A stretch of 64,000 nucleotides of DNA, from NCBI GenBank assembly GCA_022419385.1, contig JAJUBI010000003.1:3844001-3908000 (forward strand). Reading direction: 5' to 3'. The first letter of the stretch is position 1, and every line of letters starts with the position of its first letter. Origin of the DNA: Paraconiothyrium sp. Pb-2020 (Eukaryota > Ascomycota > Dothideomycetes > Pleosporales > Didymosphaeriaceae). The position numbers and the translations under genes were made by a program. Under the pieces are notes generated by a model, which saw only the letters and a list, made by a program, of their open reading frames with translations, did no database searches and had not been told where the DNA came from. Of the stretch, positions 34,470 to 46,750 are shown piece after piece.

Positions 34470-36016
34470 ATGGAGCTTCGAAGATTGGTAGCAGTTGTAT
34501 TGTGCGTATGCCTCGGAGGCATTGGCGCTGCATTGGACGAGAGTCGTGGTCTGGAGATACGAGCTTTGACAATCGACAATATACCGCTCTGTGGTGTGAG
34601 TATTCAGATACATAGAGGTTTAGAATTTCAAAGAATCCGCAGGCTGACGCAGTGACAGCTGAGCTGCCTTTTGCTCTCTGTACCACCCACTGGCTGCCCT
34701 CTTGACGACTACGGCTGCCAATGCCAGAATAAGGAGCTCGCGCACACGCTTTCGGCCTGCATGCTGGCAAATTGCACTATGGTCGACACCCTCAACACGG
34801 CGAAAGTACAACAAGATATTTGTCATCTCTCCAACGAGTCAAAGCAGCACGATGTATATGTCTATACTATCACTTGTTACGCGATCGCCGCAATCTTCGT
34901 CCTTCTGCGGGTTGTCGGAAGAATTGTGACCCGCCGATTTGCTTACGACGATTACATTGTGGTTGTAGCACTGTTCCTTACAGCTGTTCCTTTGGGACTC
35001 GTCCTGAAGATGGCAGGAGTAGGTTTTGGCGAACATCTCTGGAACCTTCAAGAAGGACAACTGCTTCAGAATCTACGATTCTTCTATGTGGCATGGATAA
35101 CTTACACATTTGTGCTTGGACTGACGAAAATATCCCTAGCATTATTCTACTACGAGGTGTTCCCCACGCAAGGCCCTCGGATAGGATGCTTCGTACTCCT
35201 GGGATGGATTGCCATCAATACGTTGATCCTCATATTCCTCACAATCTTTAATTGTAATCCTGTAAACGCATTTTGGGACCGCGATATCAAGCATGCTAAG
35301 TGCTTGAACATCAACGCCATTGCATATGCGAACAGCGCATCGGCAATTGCTCAGGATGTTGCTTTATTAGTATTCCCTTTAGTATGCATTTGGACGCTGA
35401 ACATGATGAGGTGGCGCAAGATGGCGGTGGGAATTATGTTCGCCATCGGAACGCTGTCAGTATCTCCTGTGAGCCACTCCAGAAGAAGCGTCTATTGACC
35501 GAGTGTAGCGGCTGCGTGGCTACGATAGTCCGTCTACATACCCTCCTTACCTTCAAGACCACGATAGACCCAACTTGGGACTATGTCCCCATAACCGTTT
35601 GGACGGAAATCGAACTCGCCTGCTGTTTCGCATGCGTCTCCTTACCCGCAATCCGAATGTTGCTTGTACGCATCTTGCCCAAGGATTTCTTCTCATCTAT
35701 CACCTCGAGATTCCGTTCGCGGATGACCACCGTCCCAGATCTGGGAGCAAATAACATGAACCCCAATCCTGTTCCGGCCAGAAGAGGGTTCCGAAGCTGG
35801 ATGCACATCACGACAGATCATAGCCAGAGTACGGGACAGTCAAGCGAGATGAGTGTGTTGAGCAGAGCAACGAGGGACGAAAAGGTTGAAAGGGTGTTTA
35901 GAGAGGAAGCTCGCGTTGAGGAGGCAAGAAATATAGACACGTATGGAGAACCATTACCGGCGCCTTGGAGTCATAGACGTAAATTCAGCGGTGGACAGAA
36001 TCGGTACACATTGTAA
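34470..36016 (+). CDS. CFEM-domain rhodopsin-like membrane receptor (PTH11-type)
   Basis: Exons 34470-34595, 34659-35455 and 35509-36016 give 476 aa; the introns of 63 and 53 nt have GTGAGT and GTCAGT donors. Layout: signal peptide (residues 1 to about 21, LVAVVLCVCLGGIGA), a CFEM domain with all eight cysteines (C41, 45, 55, 62, 64, 76, 81, 97; CFEM spacing C-x3-C-x9-C-x6-C-x-C and Asp at 58-59), then about seven transmembrane helices of the fungal rhodopsin fold and a cytoplasmic tail of about 120 residues. Helix landmarks include GRIVTRRFAYDDYIVV and FFYVAWITYTFVLGLTKIS. Such receptors sense surface or host cues in plant-interacting fungi (Magnaporthe Pth11 is the model). The CFEM Asp can bind haem in some relatives. 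The ligand is unknown. A secreted hydrolase follows on the same strand. Confidence 0.9.
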
Positions 36017-36594
36017 GCTACATTGCCCACTGCAGGGGTCATAAATCGAGAAAAACTATACCTTCCTACGATTGCGCCTCAAGCTAAAATACGAAGTCAA
36101 TCGTATCCACACAGTATTGAAGTCACAACATAATCACTCACCATGAAAATGAAATGTGTCCAAGCCTGCATTTTGCATTCGGGTTTTTCACAAACCCAAA
36201 ATAGGAACGAAAAGCTAAAGGGGTTCTTGTCTACAAATCTAATGTTGGAACAGCTCTACCTGTCCAGAATATGGACCCAGCGCTCTAATCAAGCTTTCAA
36301 CCGTCCACTCAATCCGGTTATATCTCTGGGAAAATGGATCCCACTTCCAATAAGAACCGAGCCCCCTACCTGCGAAACCACGATGTTAATTAGCCTCAAA
36401 CAGGACGCGGATCACTAGTTTTACACCAGTCACTGTACGCATATTGTGGAGTAATATTAATGTCGGATCGCGGCTCTGTACGCTTCCCCACATTGTAAAT
36501 GGCAGATGAACCCACATGACGCTATCCATATATAGCGCGCTGCCATCCTTCAGCAACATTGAGGAGACCGGTTTTCTGCAACGTGCGAGTCAAT
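36017..36594. other. promoter region of the secreted SGNH hydrolase
   Basis: 578 bp between two co-directional genes. Short frames only. Carries a TATA-like box near its right end. Confidence 0.5.
36529..36534 (+). promoter_or_regulatory. TATA box of the SGNH hydrolase gene
   Basis: TATATA in the context CCATATATAGCG, about 60 bp upstream of the ATG at 36595, a normal distance for a TATA-driven fungal gene. Confidence 0.5.
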
Positions 36595-37949
36595 ATGATA
36601 GCGCCTTCGCAGATTTGTGTCGCCCTTGCGACGTTCGCGCTCTTCCTTTCGCCACTGAACGCCCGTGTGCTCGATAAACGTCAAGATGGTAACCACTGGG
36701 TGACAACATGGACGAGTATGCCCCAGCTCGTTGAATCTAGTAACATGCCCCCATCTCAATTCGTAAGTCAAACCTCGACCAAACTGTATGCATACTAGAC
36801 CTGAACGTAACCCAAGACCTCCGGTGGCGTTCTCAAAGACGCAACACTACGTCAAACCCTTCACATGACCGTCGGCTCCCCGAAGATAAAAATCGCAATC
36901 TCAAACACATTCGGAGGATCCGACCTTCCCATAACGGCCGCCTCAGTCGGTCTACCAACTGGCGGCGCAGCAGGAGTGTCTGGTATTGAGGTCTCGCCTC
37001 TTGCAGCAATCACCGTCGGCGGCAAAGCCTCTTTCACAGTGCCGCGAGGCCAAGTTGTGGTGAGCGATGAGATCGACTTCGAAGTGAAGGCACAACAAAA
37101 TATTGCTGTAAGCTTGTACAGCCAAGCAGGCCAGAGCGGAAGCAGCATCACCGGCCACCCAGGTAGTCGAACGACGAGCTGGTTTGTGAAAGGAAACGCA
37201 GTGAATTCAACTACAATCAGTGGAACCAGCAGCGTGCACTGGTAAGCTAACCAACTTCTTCAACCTTCCCAAAAACACTCTTTGAGCTGCGTGTGTTAAA
37301 CAACGCCAGGTACTTCGTCTCCGCCGTCCACGCCTCGGTGCCCACCACCACCTCGGGCCTCATCATAATCGGCGACTCCATCACCGACGGCCGCGGCTCC
37401 GATGACAATAAGAACAACCGCTGGCCTGATCTACTCCTCGCCCGCCTCCAGACCACTAACCACACGAATATCGCCATTGGAAACCAGGCCGCAGGAGGGA
37501 ATACAGTACTCTCAGGCGGTCTCGGTCCCACTGCCTTGTCCCGTTACAAGCGTGACGCCCTCGAGCAACCCGGCGTTAAATACGTCATGATCTTCGAAGG
37601 GGTGAATGATATCGGCGGCGGCGCGTCTGCAGGTTCTTTGACCAACGCGTACAAGCAGATCATAGCTGATGCGAAGAAGGCGGGTTTACTGACGATCGGA
37701 GGGACGATTACTCCGTTTGGGGGAAACAGTTATTACAGCGCCGGGCATGAGCAGGCTCGCAAGCAAGTGAATGACTTCGTCAAGGCGAAGGGGAACTTTG
37801 ATTTTGTTGTCGATTTTGCCGGCGCTATTGAGAATAAGGCAGACCCAACGAAGATGGATAGTAAGTACAATGGAGGTGACGGGTTGCATCCTAATGTGGC
37901 TGGGTACCAGGCAATGGCAAATGCGTTTCCGCTAGAGGCTTTTGCGTGA
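36595..37949 (+). CDS. secreted SGNH/GDSL-type hydrolase (putative esterase)
   Basis: Exons 36595-36762, 36817-37241 and 37310-37949 give 410 aa; the introns of 54 and 68 nt have GTAAGT and GTAAGC donors. It has a signal peptide (residues 1-23) followed by a dibasic KR at 28-29, a probable Kex2 cut. The first domain (about 30-200) is beta-rich, and the SGNH hydrolase domain follows: GDSITDG with nucleophile S221, the block II glycine in GNQAAGGNT, N297 in GVNDIG, and D388/H391 in DGLHPN. All catalytic blocks are intact. It is likely an extracellular esterase or deacetylase acting on ester-decorated carbohydrates or lipids; the substrate cannot be read from sequence. It follows the CFEM receptor on the same strand and is convergent with the aquaporin. 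Confidence 0.9.
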
Positions 37950-38318
37950 TCAGAAACAGGCAAGAGGTCAACTGGTGGCATGTAACAACGCCACCGTGAC
38001 AGATGCAACCTGAGTTGCGAGGATGAAGTGGGTGTACATATACAGTAATAAACGCCCATACAAAGACATTGAACATTAGCTCGAATTGGTTTGCGGCAAA
38101 GAGACAAGCGTGTTGACCATGTATTGCAATGACACCGACCAATCTACAAGAAAACGAAGAGCACCCACCTTGAGGTAACAAGCCCCCTGCCTCATTGCCC
38201 TTTGTACTAAACCTCATGAAGGACAGAAACAGGCTCGGAGCACAAAATGCGGCAACCAACAGAGAGGATAGTATAGGTAGCCTTCGATGCAATCAGGATC
38301 AATCGATGCGTCCTCATG
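37950..38318. other. spacer between convergent genes
   Basis: 369 bp between the 3' ends of the hydrolase and the aquaporin. Presumably both 3' UTRs; no gene seen. Confidence 0.6.
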
Positions 38319-39764
38319 TCAGGAGCCAGACCTCGAGTCACAGTCTGAGTCTCCCGACTCGACACTGGGGCCACTGCGATAGCTCTGCTCGGAAGCTTCC
38401 TCATAATGGGATTCGGAGCGGGGTCGTGAGTGTGAGCGCTTTGAGTAGGTTTCAAGTAGGTGCTGGGCGCGAGGTCGTTCGTTAGGATGATCGATAGAGT
38501 AATGGCCATCACCGCCGTGTTGGAAGGTTGCAGGAGGCTTGCTGGGGAGATCCGACAATGAAATCGCACCCGTTTCTGTCGATATGTCCCCATTCACATT
38601 GTAGCGCGGGAGAGTTGGCTTGTGCAGCTCAGGGACTGGCCTGTTTAGCGGGTGGAATGGGGGCAGAAAATCAGGGTCGTTGGTGCCGTCGGTGGTCACA
38701 CGTCCTAAGGCCCTATTAGCATGAGCAAGATTATCCCCAAAGCGCAGGAGCGTGAGACTTACCCAGTCGCCGGGATCCCTCAGCACCTTCTTCAGCATAT
38801 CGGTCATCGTAATGCGTCTCGCGTCCGTCGCCATCAGCACCAGGGTTGGCGGTCTCATACTCCAGGAGCTTGATCAAACGATAGAAGAGTACGGCAATGA
38901 TAGCCCCGAGGAGAGGCCCAATCCAGTAAATCCAGTGATATCCATCAAACTTTCCGAGAACGACATCGGGACCGAACGATCGGGCCGGGTTTAGGGAGCC
39001 CCCGGTAAAAAGTACAGCTGTCTACGTCAGCATCATGTATAAGAAGAGTATACGGAGTTGCCGAACCAGCTAACTCAGCGATGAATAGGGCAAGACCAAT
39101 GCCGATAGGAGCAAGAAACGTAGCTCGATGTTTCTCCGCGGCCAACATGAAGATGGCGAATATGAGTTCAGCAGTGCAGAGCGCTTCGATGAAAACACCT
39201 CGTGTGACTGAAACACCACTGCTCAATCTAGTTCGGACTGCCAAAGGGCCCGGAAGCAGGCCAGATACCACAGCTGCTGCGGTAATAGCTCCCAATATCT
39301 GAGCGAGGATGAGCAGCAACGCTTTGGCCCAGCCGATGGCGCCGACCAGGGCCAAGGCTACTGACACCTACACAGAAGTTAGCGGAGCCGATAACATGAA
39401 GAGTATGGGCACGCACCGCTGGATTGAAGAGCCCTCCACTGATGCGGAAAAAGATCCATACATTGACAAGCAACGAGAAGCCGAATGCCAAAGATATATA
39501 CAGAAGCGTGGATGTACTTGCAGGACTGTCCACAGTCTGATTAGGAGACGTATTCGCGACCTGAGTAGCGGCAAAGGCGAAAGTGAGGAATAGCGCAGTC
39601 CCGACAAACTCCCCCAGTGCTGAGATGAACAGATGGCGGACTCTGTTCGGAAGCCACGAGATGCCCGGTAAGCGCTTCTCACCAGGCCGGTTCGGATCTT
39701 CAGTGTACGTCGGCTTCATTCCAGGAAAGACCATAAAGCTCTCCGCAGGCCTGTTAACGTTCAT
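38319..39764 (-). CDS. aquaporin (MIP family channel)
   Basis: Exons 39764-39417, 39367-39067, 39017-38763 and 38704-38319 give 429 aa; the introns of 49, 49 and 58 nt have GTGCGT, GTTCGG and GTAAGT donors. It is a membrane channel for water or small neutral solutes. There are six helices and both half-helix signatures: first NPA at residues 114-116 in SGGLFNPAV, and second NPA at 226-228 followed by R229 in SLNPARSFGPD, the selectivity-filter arginine. The start is MNVNRPAESFMVFPG. The N-terminal cytoplasmic part is about 45 residues, and the C-terminal tail of about 170 residues is Ser/Glu/His-rich, far longer than in plant or animal aquaporins and likely regulatory. Substrate (water versus glycerol) is not decided; the orthodox NPA/NPAR pair leans to water. 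Confidence 0.93.
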
Positions 39765-41196
39765 GGTGGGCGGTATACGAGGGCCTGAGTACTAATAGTC
39801 GAGGTGGGGGTGCTTGACGGAAACGTCCGAGACGACGCGCGAGACGAGGCGTCTTTGAAAGAGAGAAACAGGCCAAATAGAGTGACAAGAATGGTAAAGC
39901 AGGGAAGTGATAGGATGTAGGGCCGACGAATGCAGAAATAGGACAGAGGCTAGATGCGTAATGTGCCAAACAAGAGTATGGGGAAAAGGATGGGAGAGGA
40001 GCAGAGATCGAATGCGACAACAACATATACATGACGCAATGAGCTTTGGAAGCAGAAGTTACCTTCACGATTCAGGCACGAGGAGCTCTCATTCAATGGC
40101 TTGCACTTTCCTCTTGCTAATCTTGAGATACGATCATTGAGAAGCGACGTCAGGCACGATGCTGTACCGTCTCCCCCGCGCGCGCAGAGTGAGGGCAGAT
40201 GAGAGTAGCGCCGATCCGAGTCAGCAGTTGAAAAGATCCGAGTACTGTCGGCCTTCCGTATTGTTGTGTGGTGTTATAGGTGTAGGCGATGGGTACTATA
40301 CCGCAACTCCGTTGTATGCTTTTGTTTTATAGATTGCGACACCGTCCAGATTCTAGAAGGTGAGATTGAAAACAGTGCACTCGCAAGGTTGGGCTAGGAG
40401 GTGAGGTTACATGATGGAGTACGTCTGCCCAGGAAGTGTCTCGCTGCTCCGAGCTGCTTCCGGACAGCACACGTTATTCGCAACGAGTCATCCCAAACCG
40501 CTAGGAGCGTGATCATGTCTTGAATGGGGCATCTAGAGTACAGGAAACAGACCTAGGCACAAAGCAGATACATAGTCCATGTGCCCGGGTGCCCAGGTGC
40601 CCAGGTGGGCTTGTATGCACGTGAGAAGGTACACAATCTTGGCAAGAACAGTTACGCCCGAAGAATAGGTTCGAGGAACGACGGGATGGACCGACGGAAG
40701 TACAGGGAGCATGTCTAGTTGCGGCGTGAAACGGTGAAGTGGGACAGAAACGTGCAGTGGTCCCGAGGCTGCGCTTTATCCTAGCGATTTAGCGTGCATG
40801 AGGCATGTGTTGCGGGCAGGCGGCGAACGGCGGACAAGAGCCCAACTGGCGTCGGAGAGCAACATCACCACGAGCCTTCTTGCCGTGCGCTATCCTGGTT
40901 CTTTCGCCGCTTCTCTCGCGTCGCTGCGGTCTCCGTTTGCCTTCGCTCCTCTTCCTCTCGACGAACCCGCCTCGTATCCGCGTCCGTTGTTGGTCAGACC
41001 ATCCGCCCCCGCGTGTCACATTACCGCATCATCGAACTGCCCGCGTGCTGTCTCGCGACCAGCTTGTCTTGCGCCTTCGCGCTCGCCGGAGCCCCAGAAA
41101 ACCTCTACCGGATGCGCGTACAACTATAGAGCTTCAGCATATCTTGCTGTTCTCAATACTCGCCCCACACAGTGCCGTCGATCGCCGCCGCCCAAC
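39765..41196. other. divergent intergenic between aquaporin and PA-RING ligase
   Basis: 1.4 kb. It contains a small tandem repeat at 40581-40610. An open frame continuous with the ligase begins at 40798, but the signal-anchor start at 41197 is preferred. Confidence 0.5.
40581..40610 (+). repeat. short tandem repeat around GTGCCCAGG
   Basis: About three units of GTGCCCAGG or its variant GTGCCCGGG end to end, ending in GTGGGC. It lies in the divergent promoter region. Probably slippage, though a factor binding array is conceivable. Confidence 0.65.
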
Positions 41197-43651
41197 ATGC
41201 GCCCGCTTCGGCTGCTCCTCTCGCTAACCACCAGCTTGATAACCATTACATTACTGCTATACCTTGTGTTCGGCTCGCGGAACGAGGAATCACTCATCCG
41301 CACCGTATCTGTCAAAGAGAAGAGTGGATTCAAGGCCTTATTTTCCTTCTCATCGCCGGGCTCGCTATTTCCCCCATCTGCTATAATAAGCCTCACAGAT
41401 GACAACTCTACCTTCTTCCTCGCTCGCCCTGCAGCCTTTGGGCCCTCCCTTCCATCCGATAGCCTGAGTGGTCCTCTATGGATCGGAGGTGGATTCGGAG
41501 AAGATACCATGCGAAAGGTTGGAGAGCTGGGCTGCAGCGATATTCCGGGATGGGATGGATCCGAGGATACACCATCAGAGGTAGCTGAGCATAAGGACCT
41601 ACACACTTCGGAGCAGCGTGAAAACCCGTTGACGAAGCAGCCACACGGAGCCGTCGACCTTGCGGAGAGGTCTCGCGCAGACAACGACGGTACAGACGAC
41701 AGTCTTCAGCCACGAGCGCCGCTGTCCCAAATACTGAAGTACCGCGTTGGAAAGACCCCGGAACATGCTGATATTGAATCTCTCCAACAAACCGCAGAAA
41801 TCTCAGGCAAGGTTGTCCTGCTGAAACGTGGTGGGTGTGGGTTCTTGGAGAAGGTAATGTGGGCTCAACGACGAGGCGGCGTGGCGTTGATCGTAGGGGA
41901 TGATCAACGTGGAGGAGCTCTTGTTCGAATGTACGCTCGTGGTGACACGTCGAACGTCACCATCCCGGCCCTTTTCACATCGCATACAACCGCCCATTTA
42001 CTTTCGTCGCTTCTACCTACGGGAGATTTTCTGCATGCTTCATCGACAGAAAATACTACAAAGCTCGATTTGACGAAGAGCGCGCGGTCGAATCGGAAAC
42101 ACAGGAATCAGAAGGAGGGGAACATGCCCACGGAGTCGAAGCAGGCTCCGCATAGCGCGTCAGCGCACATCAATTCCAGAAACTCGCCGGAAGCGGGCTG
42201 GTTCAGCACGATCCTTTCCAGTCTTGGCTTCTCGATCTCGAAAGAAGTGTCTCCGAAAGATACTACACGCAGGCCTCCGAACAGCGGCAAATTGAACTGG
42301 GTGCATGAGGAAAGTGCGGGTCTGGTGAAGACAAAGACTGGTAACGTGAAGGTCTCAGCTACGCATATCCCGGAAAAGTTCATCATAGGCGAGCAAGACT
42401 GGCGCGATCCCGCCTTTCTTGCTAGTCCCTCACCATCCAAGACTACCGCACAACATATTCCTACACCGAATAGAACCAAAGGCGGAAGCGTCACGCCCAG
42501 TAGCGGCGAGTATGAAGGTGGTCACCCCGGAAAGACAAAGGGGTGGTTGACTGAGGTCAAGGATGAAGAGAAGGAGCCCATGACACATGCATATGTGAAG
42601 GGAAGTAGCATCATGTCAACGGACAGAGATTCCAAAGACGGTAAACCTTCCAGCCCGCACGAGGGACTCTGGGTCACATTAACCCCTACGAATATGTCAA
42701 CATCTCCATTCTTTGATACCTTACTCGTCCTCGTCGTCAGTCCTCTTGTTACCTTGACTGTTGTATACGCATTACTTCTTCTACGATCCCGCATCCGGCG
42801 TCGACGCTGGCGAGCTCCCAAGTCACTGGTGGACCGCCTACCCGTCCGTACCTACCACACCATTAGCGACAGTAGCCCCTCGGCAACCCCCAATGCCTCT
42901 TCGCCTACTACTCCGCTTCTTCAGCACGAGTCGCCGCAACCTACATCGTCTCAGCCGCGTCCTCGATCTCTGACCGAGATTGAGGTACCAGCGACATCAT
43001 CTACAGTACATCCGGGCCATCGGACACCGGAAGAGGAAAAACGCGAATCCGGGTTGGCTGCTTGGAGACGCAAGTACGGTGGCCGGCAAAAAGAGTGTGT
43101 TGTCTGCCTGGAGGAGTACGTTGACGGTGTCAGCCAAGTGATGAGCCTGCCGTGTGGTCATGAATTTCACGCGGACTGCATGTAAGTGGAGCCACCCAAC
43201 CTGTATCAAGTTTCTCATATACTATAGTACACCCTGGCTGGTCACACGTCGGAGAACCTGCCCTATCTGCAAAGGAGATGTCGTACGGTCGTTATCGCAG
43301 AGCTATCACGCCCGTGCCATATCGCGTCTAGAGTCTCGTGATTCGTTTAGTGATGAGCTCGGGGATGATGTTCAGGCCCAGGCAGCTCTGAGCCGCAACG
43401 ACTCTCCGTCGGCCTCGCGACCTTTGCCAATTGCCGGGCCTATTGACGCTGATGTTGAAGCGAATTGGGACGAGGAAGGAGACGAGCTGGGTCGAGATAT
43501 ACCTCGAGAGCCAACCGGAGAACTCGGTAGCTCTTTCAGAGAAGCCAGCTCATCTGCCGTCACCGCGATTTGGAGGGGATTTGAAGCTGTCGGAAGGGCC
43601 ACTGGCCTGCAGCGGCGATCGAGTAGGGAAGAGCTTGATCGGGACCGATAG
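41197..43651 (+). CDS. PA-TM-RING ubiquitin ligase
   Basis: Exons 41197-43181 and 43228-43651 give 802 aa; the 46-nt intron (GTAAGT donor, TATAG acceptor) splits the RING and restores HADCITPWLVTRRRTCPIC. Layout: N-terminal signal anchor (residues 5-25, LLLSLTTSLITITLLLYLVFG), a luminal protease-associated domain (about 195-275, KVVLLKRGGCGFLEKV and GGVALIVGDDQ), a Ser/Thr/Lys-rich linker, a second membrane span (about 505-530, LLVLVVSPLVTLTVVYALLLL) and a C3H2C3 RING (from about 633: CVVCLEEYVDG, CGHEFH, CPIC). Such proteins sit in Golgi, endosome or vacuole membranes and ubiquitinate membrane cargo. The start is the Met before the anchor; the frame is open further upstream to 40798. The C-terminal tail is acidic and Ser-rich. 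Confidence 0.9.
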
Positions 43652-44171
43652 TGTTAACATTGTCGATGGGAGGGTCTGTTTTGTATGCATTGCGTTGGAG
43701 TACTAGAAGGCTTCTTTTAGGGATCTTGCAGTCATGGGCTGGATTAGGTGTCAATACCCCGGATCATAACGTATCCACTTTCATATTGTTGCATAGCGAG
43801 ACTGATTCTCTCTTGGCCATGGCTTTCACTTAATGTATGGTTGCCCGCTCCCCCTCTGTATTGATCCAAAACACTCTGTATGCGTTACCTTCATTACGGT
43901 AATAGAAAACGCCCGCTCTCAAACCGTCTCATCGTACTATGTCGTAGAGTGACACAGCGTACAATTATCATTACACGAAATGCGTATCCAATCGCACGAT
44001 TTCATGTTGATTGATATCACGTGATGGCGCCTCGCGGACAGGGTCTGATGATCCCTGCTCAACTTTTCTTGTGGAGAGGTGTAGGACTGGAGAGCAGCAC
44101 ATCAACAGATAACAGCGTCGTCCTTTCTTTTATCCTGTTAACCTTCTTTTGGCCGATCAACGGTGGCCACG
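43652..44171. other. spacer between the PA-RING gene and mitochondrial EF-G
   Basis: 520 bp between co-directional genes; 3' UTR of the first and promoter of the second. No gene seen. Confidence 0.55.
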
Positions 44172-46750
44172 ATGCGCGTTCAATCATTCGTTCGGGCGCA
44201 ATCGCTTGCCCAAAGTTGCCTCCGCGCCTCCGCGCGTTCGGCTGTTCGAACTCCCTCACGATGCGCGCTTTCAACCGTGGCGGCGTCACGAACCCAATTC
44301 AGCTGCGGAACAAAGACAGAAGCATGGATGAACAGTCAGAGGACTTTAGGACAGAGGAGATGGCAATCAGCGGCGGCAGTGTGAGTTTGAGGACCACTGG
44401 AGTGGTGTCGAATGCGTTCGCAAGCCAGGGCTAATCGCCACGCAGGTTAGAGAAGGCGGCAGCAGACCCTAGCACACTTTCGCAAGAGACGATTGTCGAG
44501 ATCTAGATCCTGTCGAAGCTGCGAGGCTGTCGAAAGTTCGAAACATTGGAATCGCCGTAGGTTTATGACAGCTTCGCATGCCTTGCAAGTATAGCAGCTT
44601 TGCGTGCAGGCTCACAACTTGACAGGCCCACATCGATTCTGGAAAAAACCACCGCAACCGAACGCGTCCTCTTCTACACCGGCCGTGTCAACAGCATACA
44701 CGAAGTGCGTGGCAGATGCTGTTGGCGCAAAGATGGACTCTATGGACCTCGAGCGTGAAAAGGGTATTACCATCCAGTCTGCTGCCACCTTTTGTGATTG
44801 GATCAAGAAAGAAGACGGAAAGGAGGAGAAATACCATATCAACTTGATCGATACACCTGGGCATATCGACTTCACCATCGAGGTCGAGCGTGCACTGCGA
44901 GTGCTGGATGGTGCGGTCATGATTCTCTGCGCTGTGAGCGGTGTTCAGAGTCAAACAATCACCGTTGACAGGCAGATGAGAAGATACAACGTTCCTAGGA
45001 TATCTTTCGTTAATAAGATGGACCGTATGGGCGCAAATCCCTGGAAGGCCGTCGATCAGATTAACCAGAAGCTGCGGATACCTGCTGCGGCAATTCAAGC
45101 ACCTATCGGCCGTGAGGATGGATTCCTGGGTGTGGTAGATCTTATCAGGATGAAGGCCATCTACCATGAGGGATCCAACGGAGAAATCATCAGGGAGACG
45201 GATGAAATCCCCGCGGATATGGTAGAGCTCTGCAAAGAGAAGAGACAGAAGTTGATCGAGACACTAGCAGATGTCGACGATGAGATCGCCGAACTCTTCC
45301 TTGATGAACAAGAGCCGACGCAGGCGCAGATCAAGGCCGCCATTCGGAGAGCGACCGTCTCCCTCAAATTCACACCTGTTGTCATGGGCTCTGCCTTGGC
45401 CAACAAGTCCGTTCAACCGATGCTTGACGCTGTCTGCGATTACCTCCCGAACCCTGCCGAAGTTGAGAACATGGCTTTGGACAAGAAGCGTGCGGAAGCT
45501 CCCGTCAAGTTGGTGTCTTACAACTCTCTCCCCTTCGTTGGACTGGCTTTCAAGCTGGAAGAGAGCAATTTTGGACAGCTCACATATATTCGAGTCTACC
45601 AAGGTACACTACGAAAAGGCATGAACGTGTTCAATGCGCGATCAGACAAGAAGATCAAGATCCCCAAGATCGTGCGGATGCATTCAAACGAAATGGAAGA
45701 AATTCAGGAAATTGGTGCTGGTGAAATCTGCGCCGTGTTCGGTGTTGACTGCGCCTCCGGAGACACCTTCACCGACGGGTCTCTTGGTTACACCATGGTG
45801 AGTGACTCTTCATCAGCTTGACACACAATGTGCTGACTCTTTAGTCTTCCATGTTCGTTCCTGAACCTGTCATCTCGCTGTCGATCAAGCCCAAGCACAC
45901 CAAGGACACCCCCAACTTCAGCAAAGCTATGAACCGTTTCACTCGTGAAGACCCCACTTTCCGGGTACATGTTGACCCCGAATCCCAAGAGACTGTCATT
46001 TCCGGCATGGGTGAGCTCCATTTGGACATTTACGTGGAGCGCATGCGCCGAGAATACCGGGTCGAGTGCGAGACTGGTCAGCCGCAAGTCGCTTACCGTG
46101 AGACCATGACGAAGCGCGTTAATTTCGACCATACCCTCAAGAAGCAGACTGGTGGATCTGGAGATTTTGCTCGTGTCGTAGGCTGGTTGGAACCCGCAGA
46201 GTCCCTTGGTGAGAATCACTTCGAACAGCAGATCTCTGGTGGCACCATTTCCGAGAAATTTCTGTATGCTTGCGAGAAGGGCTTCAACGCGTCGACGCAG
46301 AAGGGACCCTTGCTGGGTCACAGAGTGCTCGGCACACAGATGATCATCAACGACGGAGCCACGCACGCGGTCGACTCCTCGGAAATGGCCTTCAAGAACG
46401 CCACACAACAGGCCTTCCGCAAGGCCTTCATCCAGGGGGCTCCCCAGGTTCTAGAGCCCCTCATGAAGACGACCATCACCGCACCCAACGAGTTCCAAGG
46501 CAGCGTCGTCGGTCTCCTCAACAAGCGCAACGCCATCATCAACGACACGGAGATTGGCCCCGAGGACTTCACCGTCTACGCGGACTGCAGTTTGAACAGC
46601 ATGTTTGGCTTTTCGTCGCAGCTACGCGCGAGCACGCAGGGTAAGGGTGAGTTCTCGATGGAGTTCAGCCACTACAGCCCGGCGCCGCCGCAGCTGCAGA
46701 AGGAATTGGTGGCGAAGTACGAGAAGGAGCAGAAGGACAGGAACGCGTAA
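44172..46750 (+). CDS. MEF1: mitochondrial elongation factor G (mtEF-G1), frame broken near the 5' end
   Basis: Translocase GTPase of mitochondrial protein synthesis. Apparent exons are 44172-44380, 44446-44556, 44626-45797 and 45845-46750. The N-terminus (MRVQSFVRAQSLAQSCLRA, Arg/Ser-rich, no acids) is a good mitochondrial presequence. Then come RNIGIA-AHIDSGKTT (P-loop), DTPGHIDFT, NKMDRMG and the EF-G domains II-V (for example FTREDPTFRVHVDPESQET and ISGMGELHLDIYVERMRR). The frame is interrupted three times in 250 nt: at about 44501 one base seems missing (stop TAG at 44504), at 44643-44648 six A where GKTT needs five, and at about 44721 two bases are missing where VRGRD is expected. The net shift is minus two; repaired length would be about 799 aa, normal for the family. 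Downstream of 44722 all is intact. Either sequence errors or a damaged gene. Confidence 0.88.

Noticed and set aside
40798..41196. N-terminal extension of the PA-RING ligase by 133 residues
   Set aside because: The frame is open, but a start there would bury the signal anchor that begins at 41197. The extension is Arg/Ser/Pro-rich and looks like leader sequence.
44701..44750. a tiny intron removing the frame break in the EF-G gene
   Set aside because: The only GT-AG option near the break is about 11-28 nt, too short for splicing, and it would delete conserved residues. Indels explain it better.
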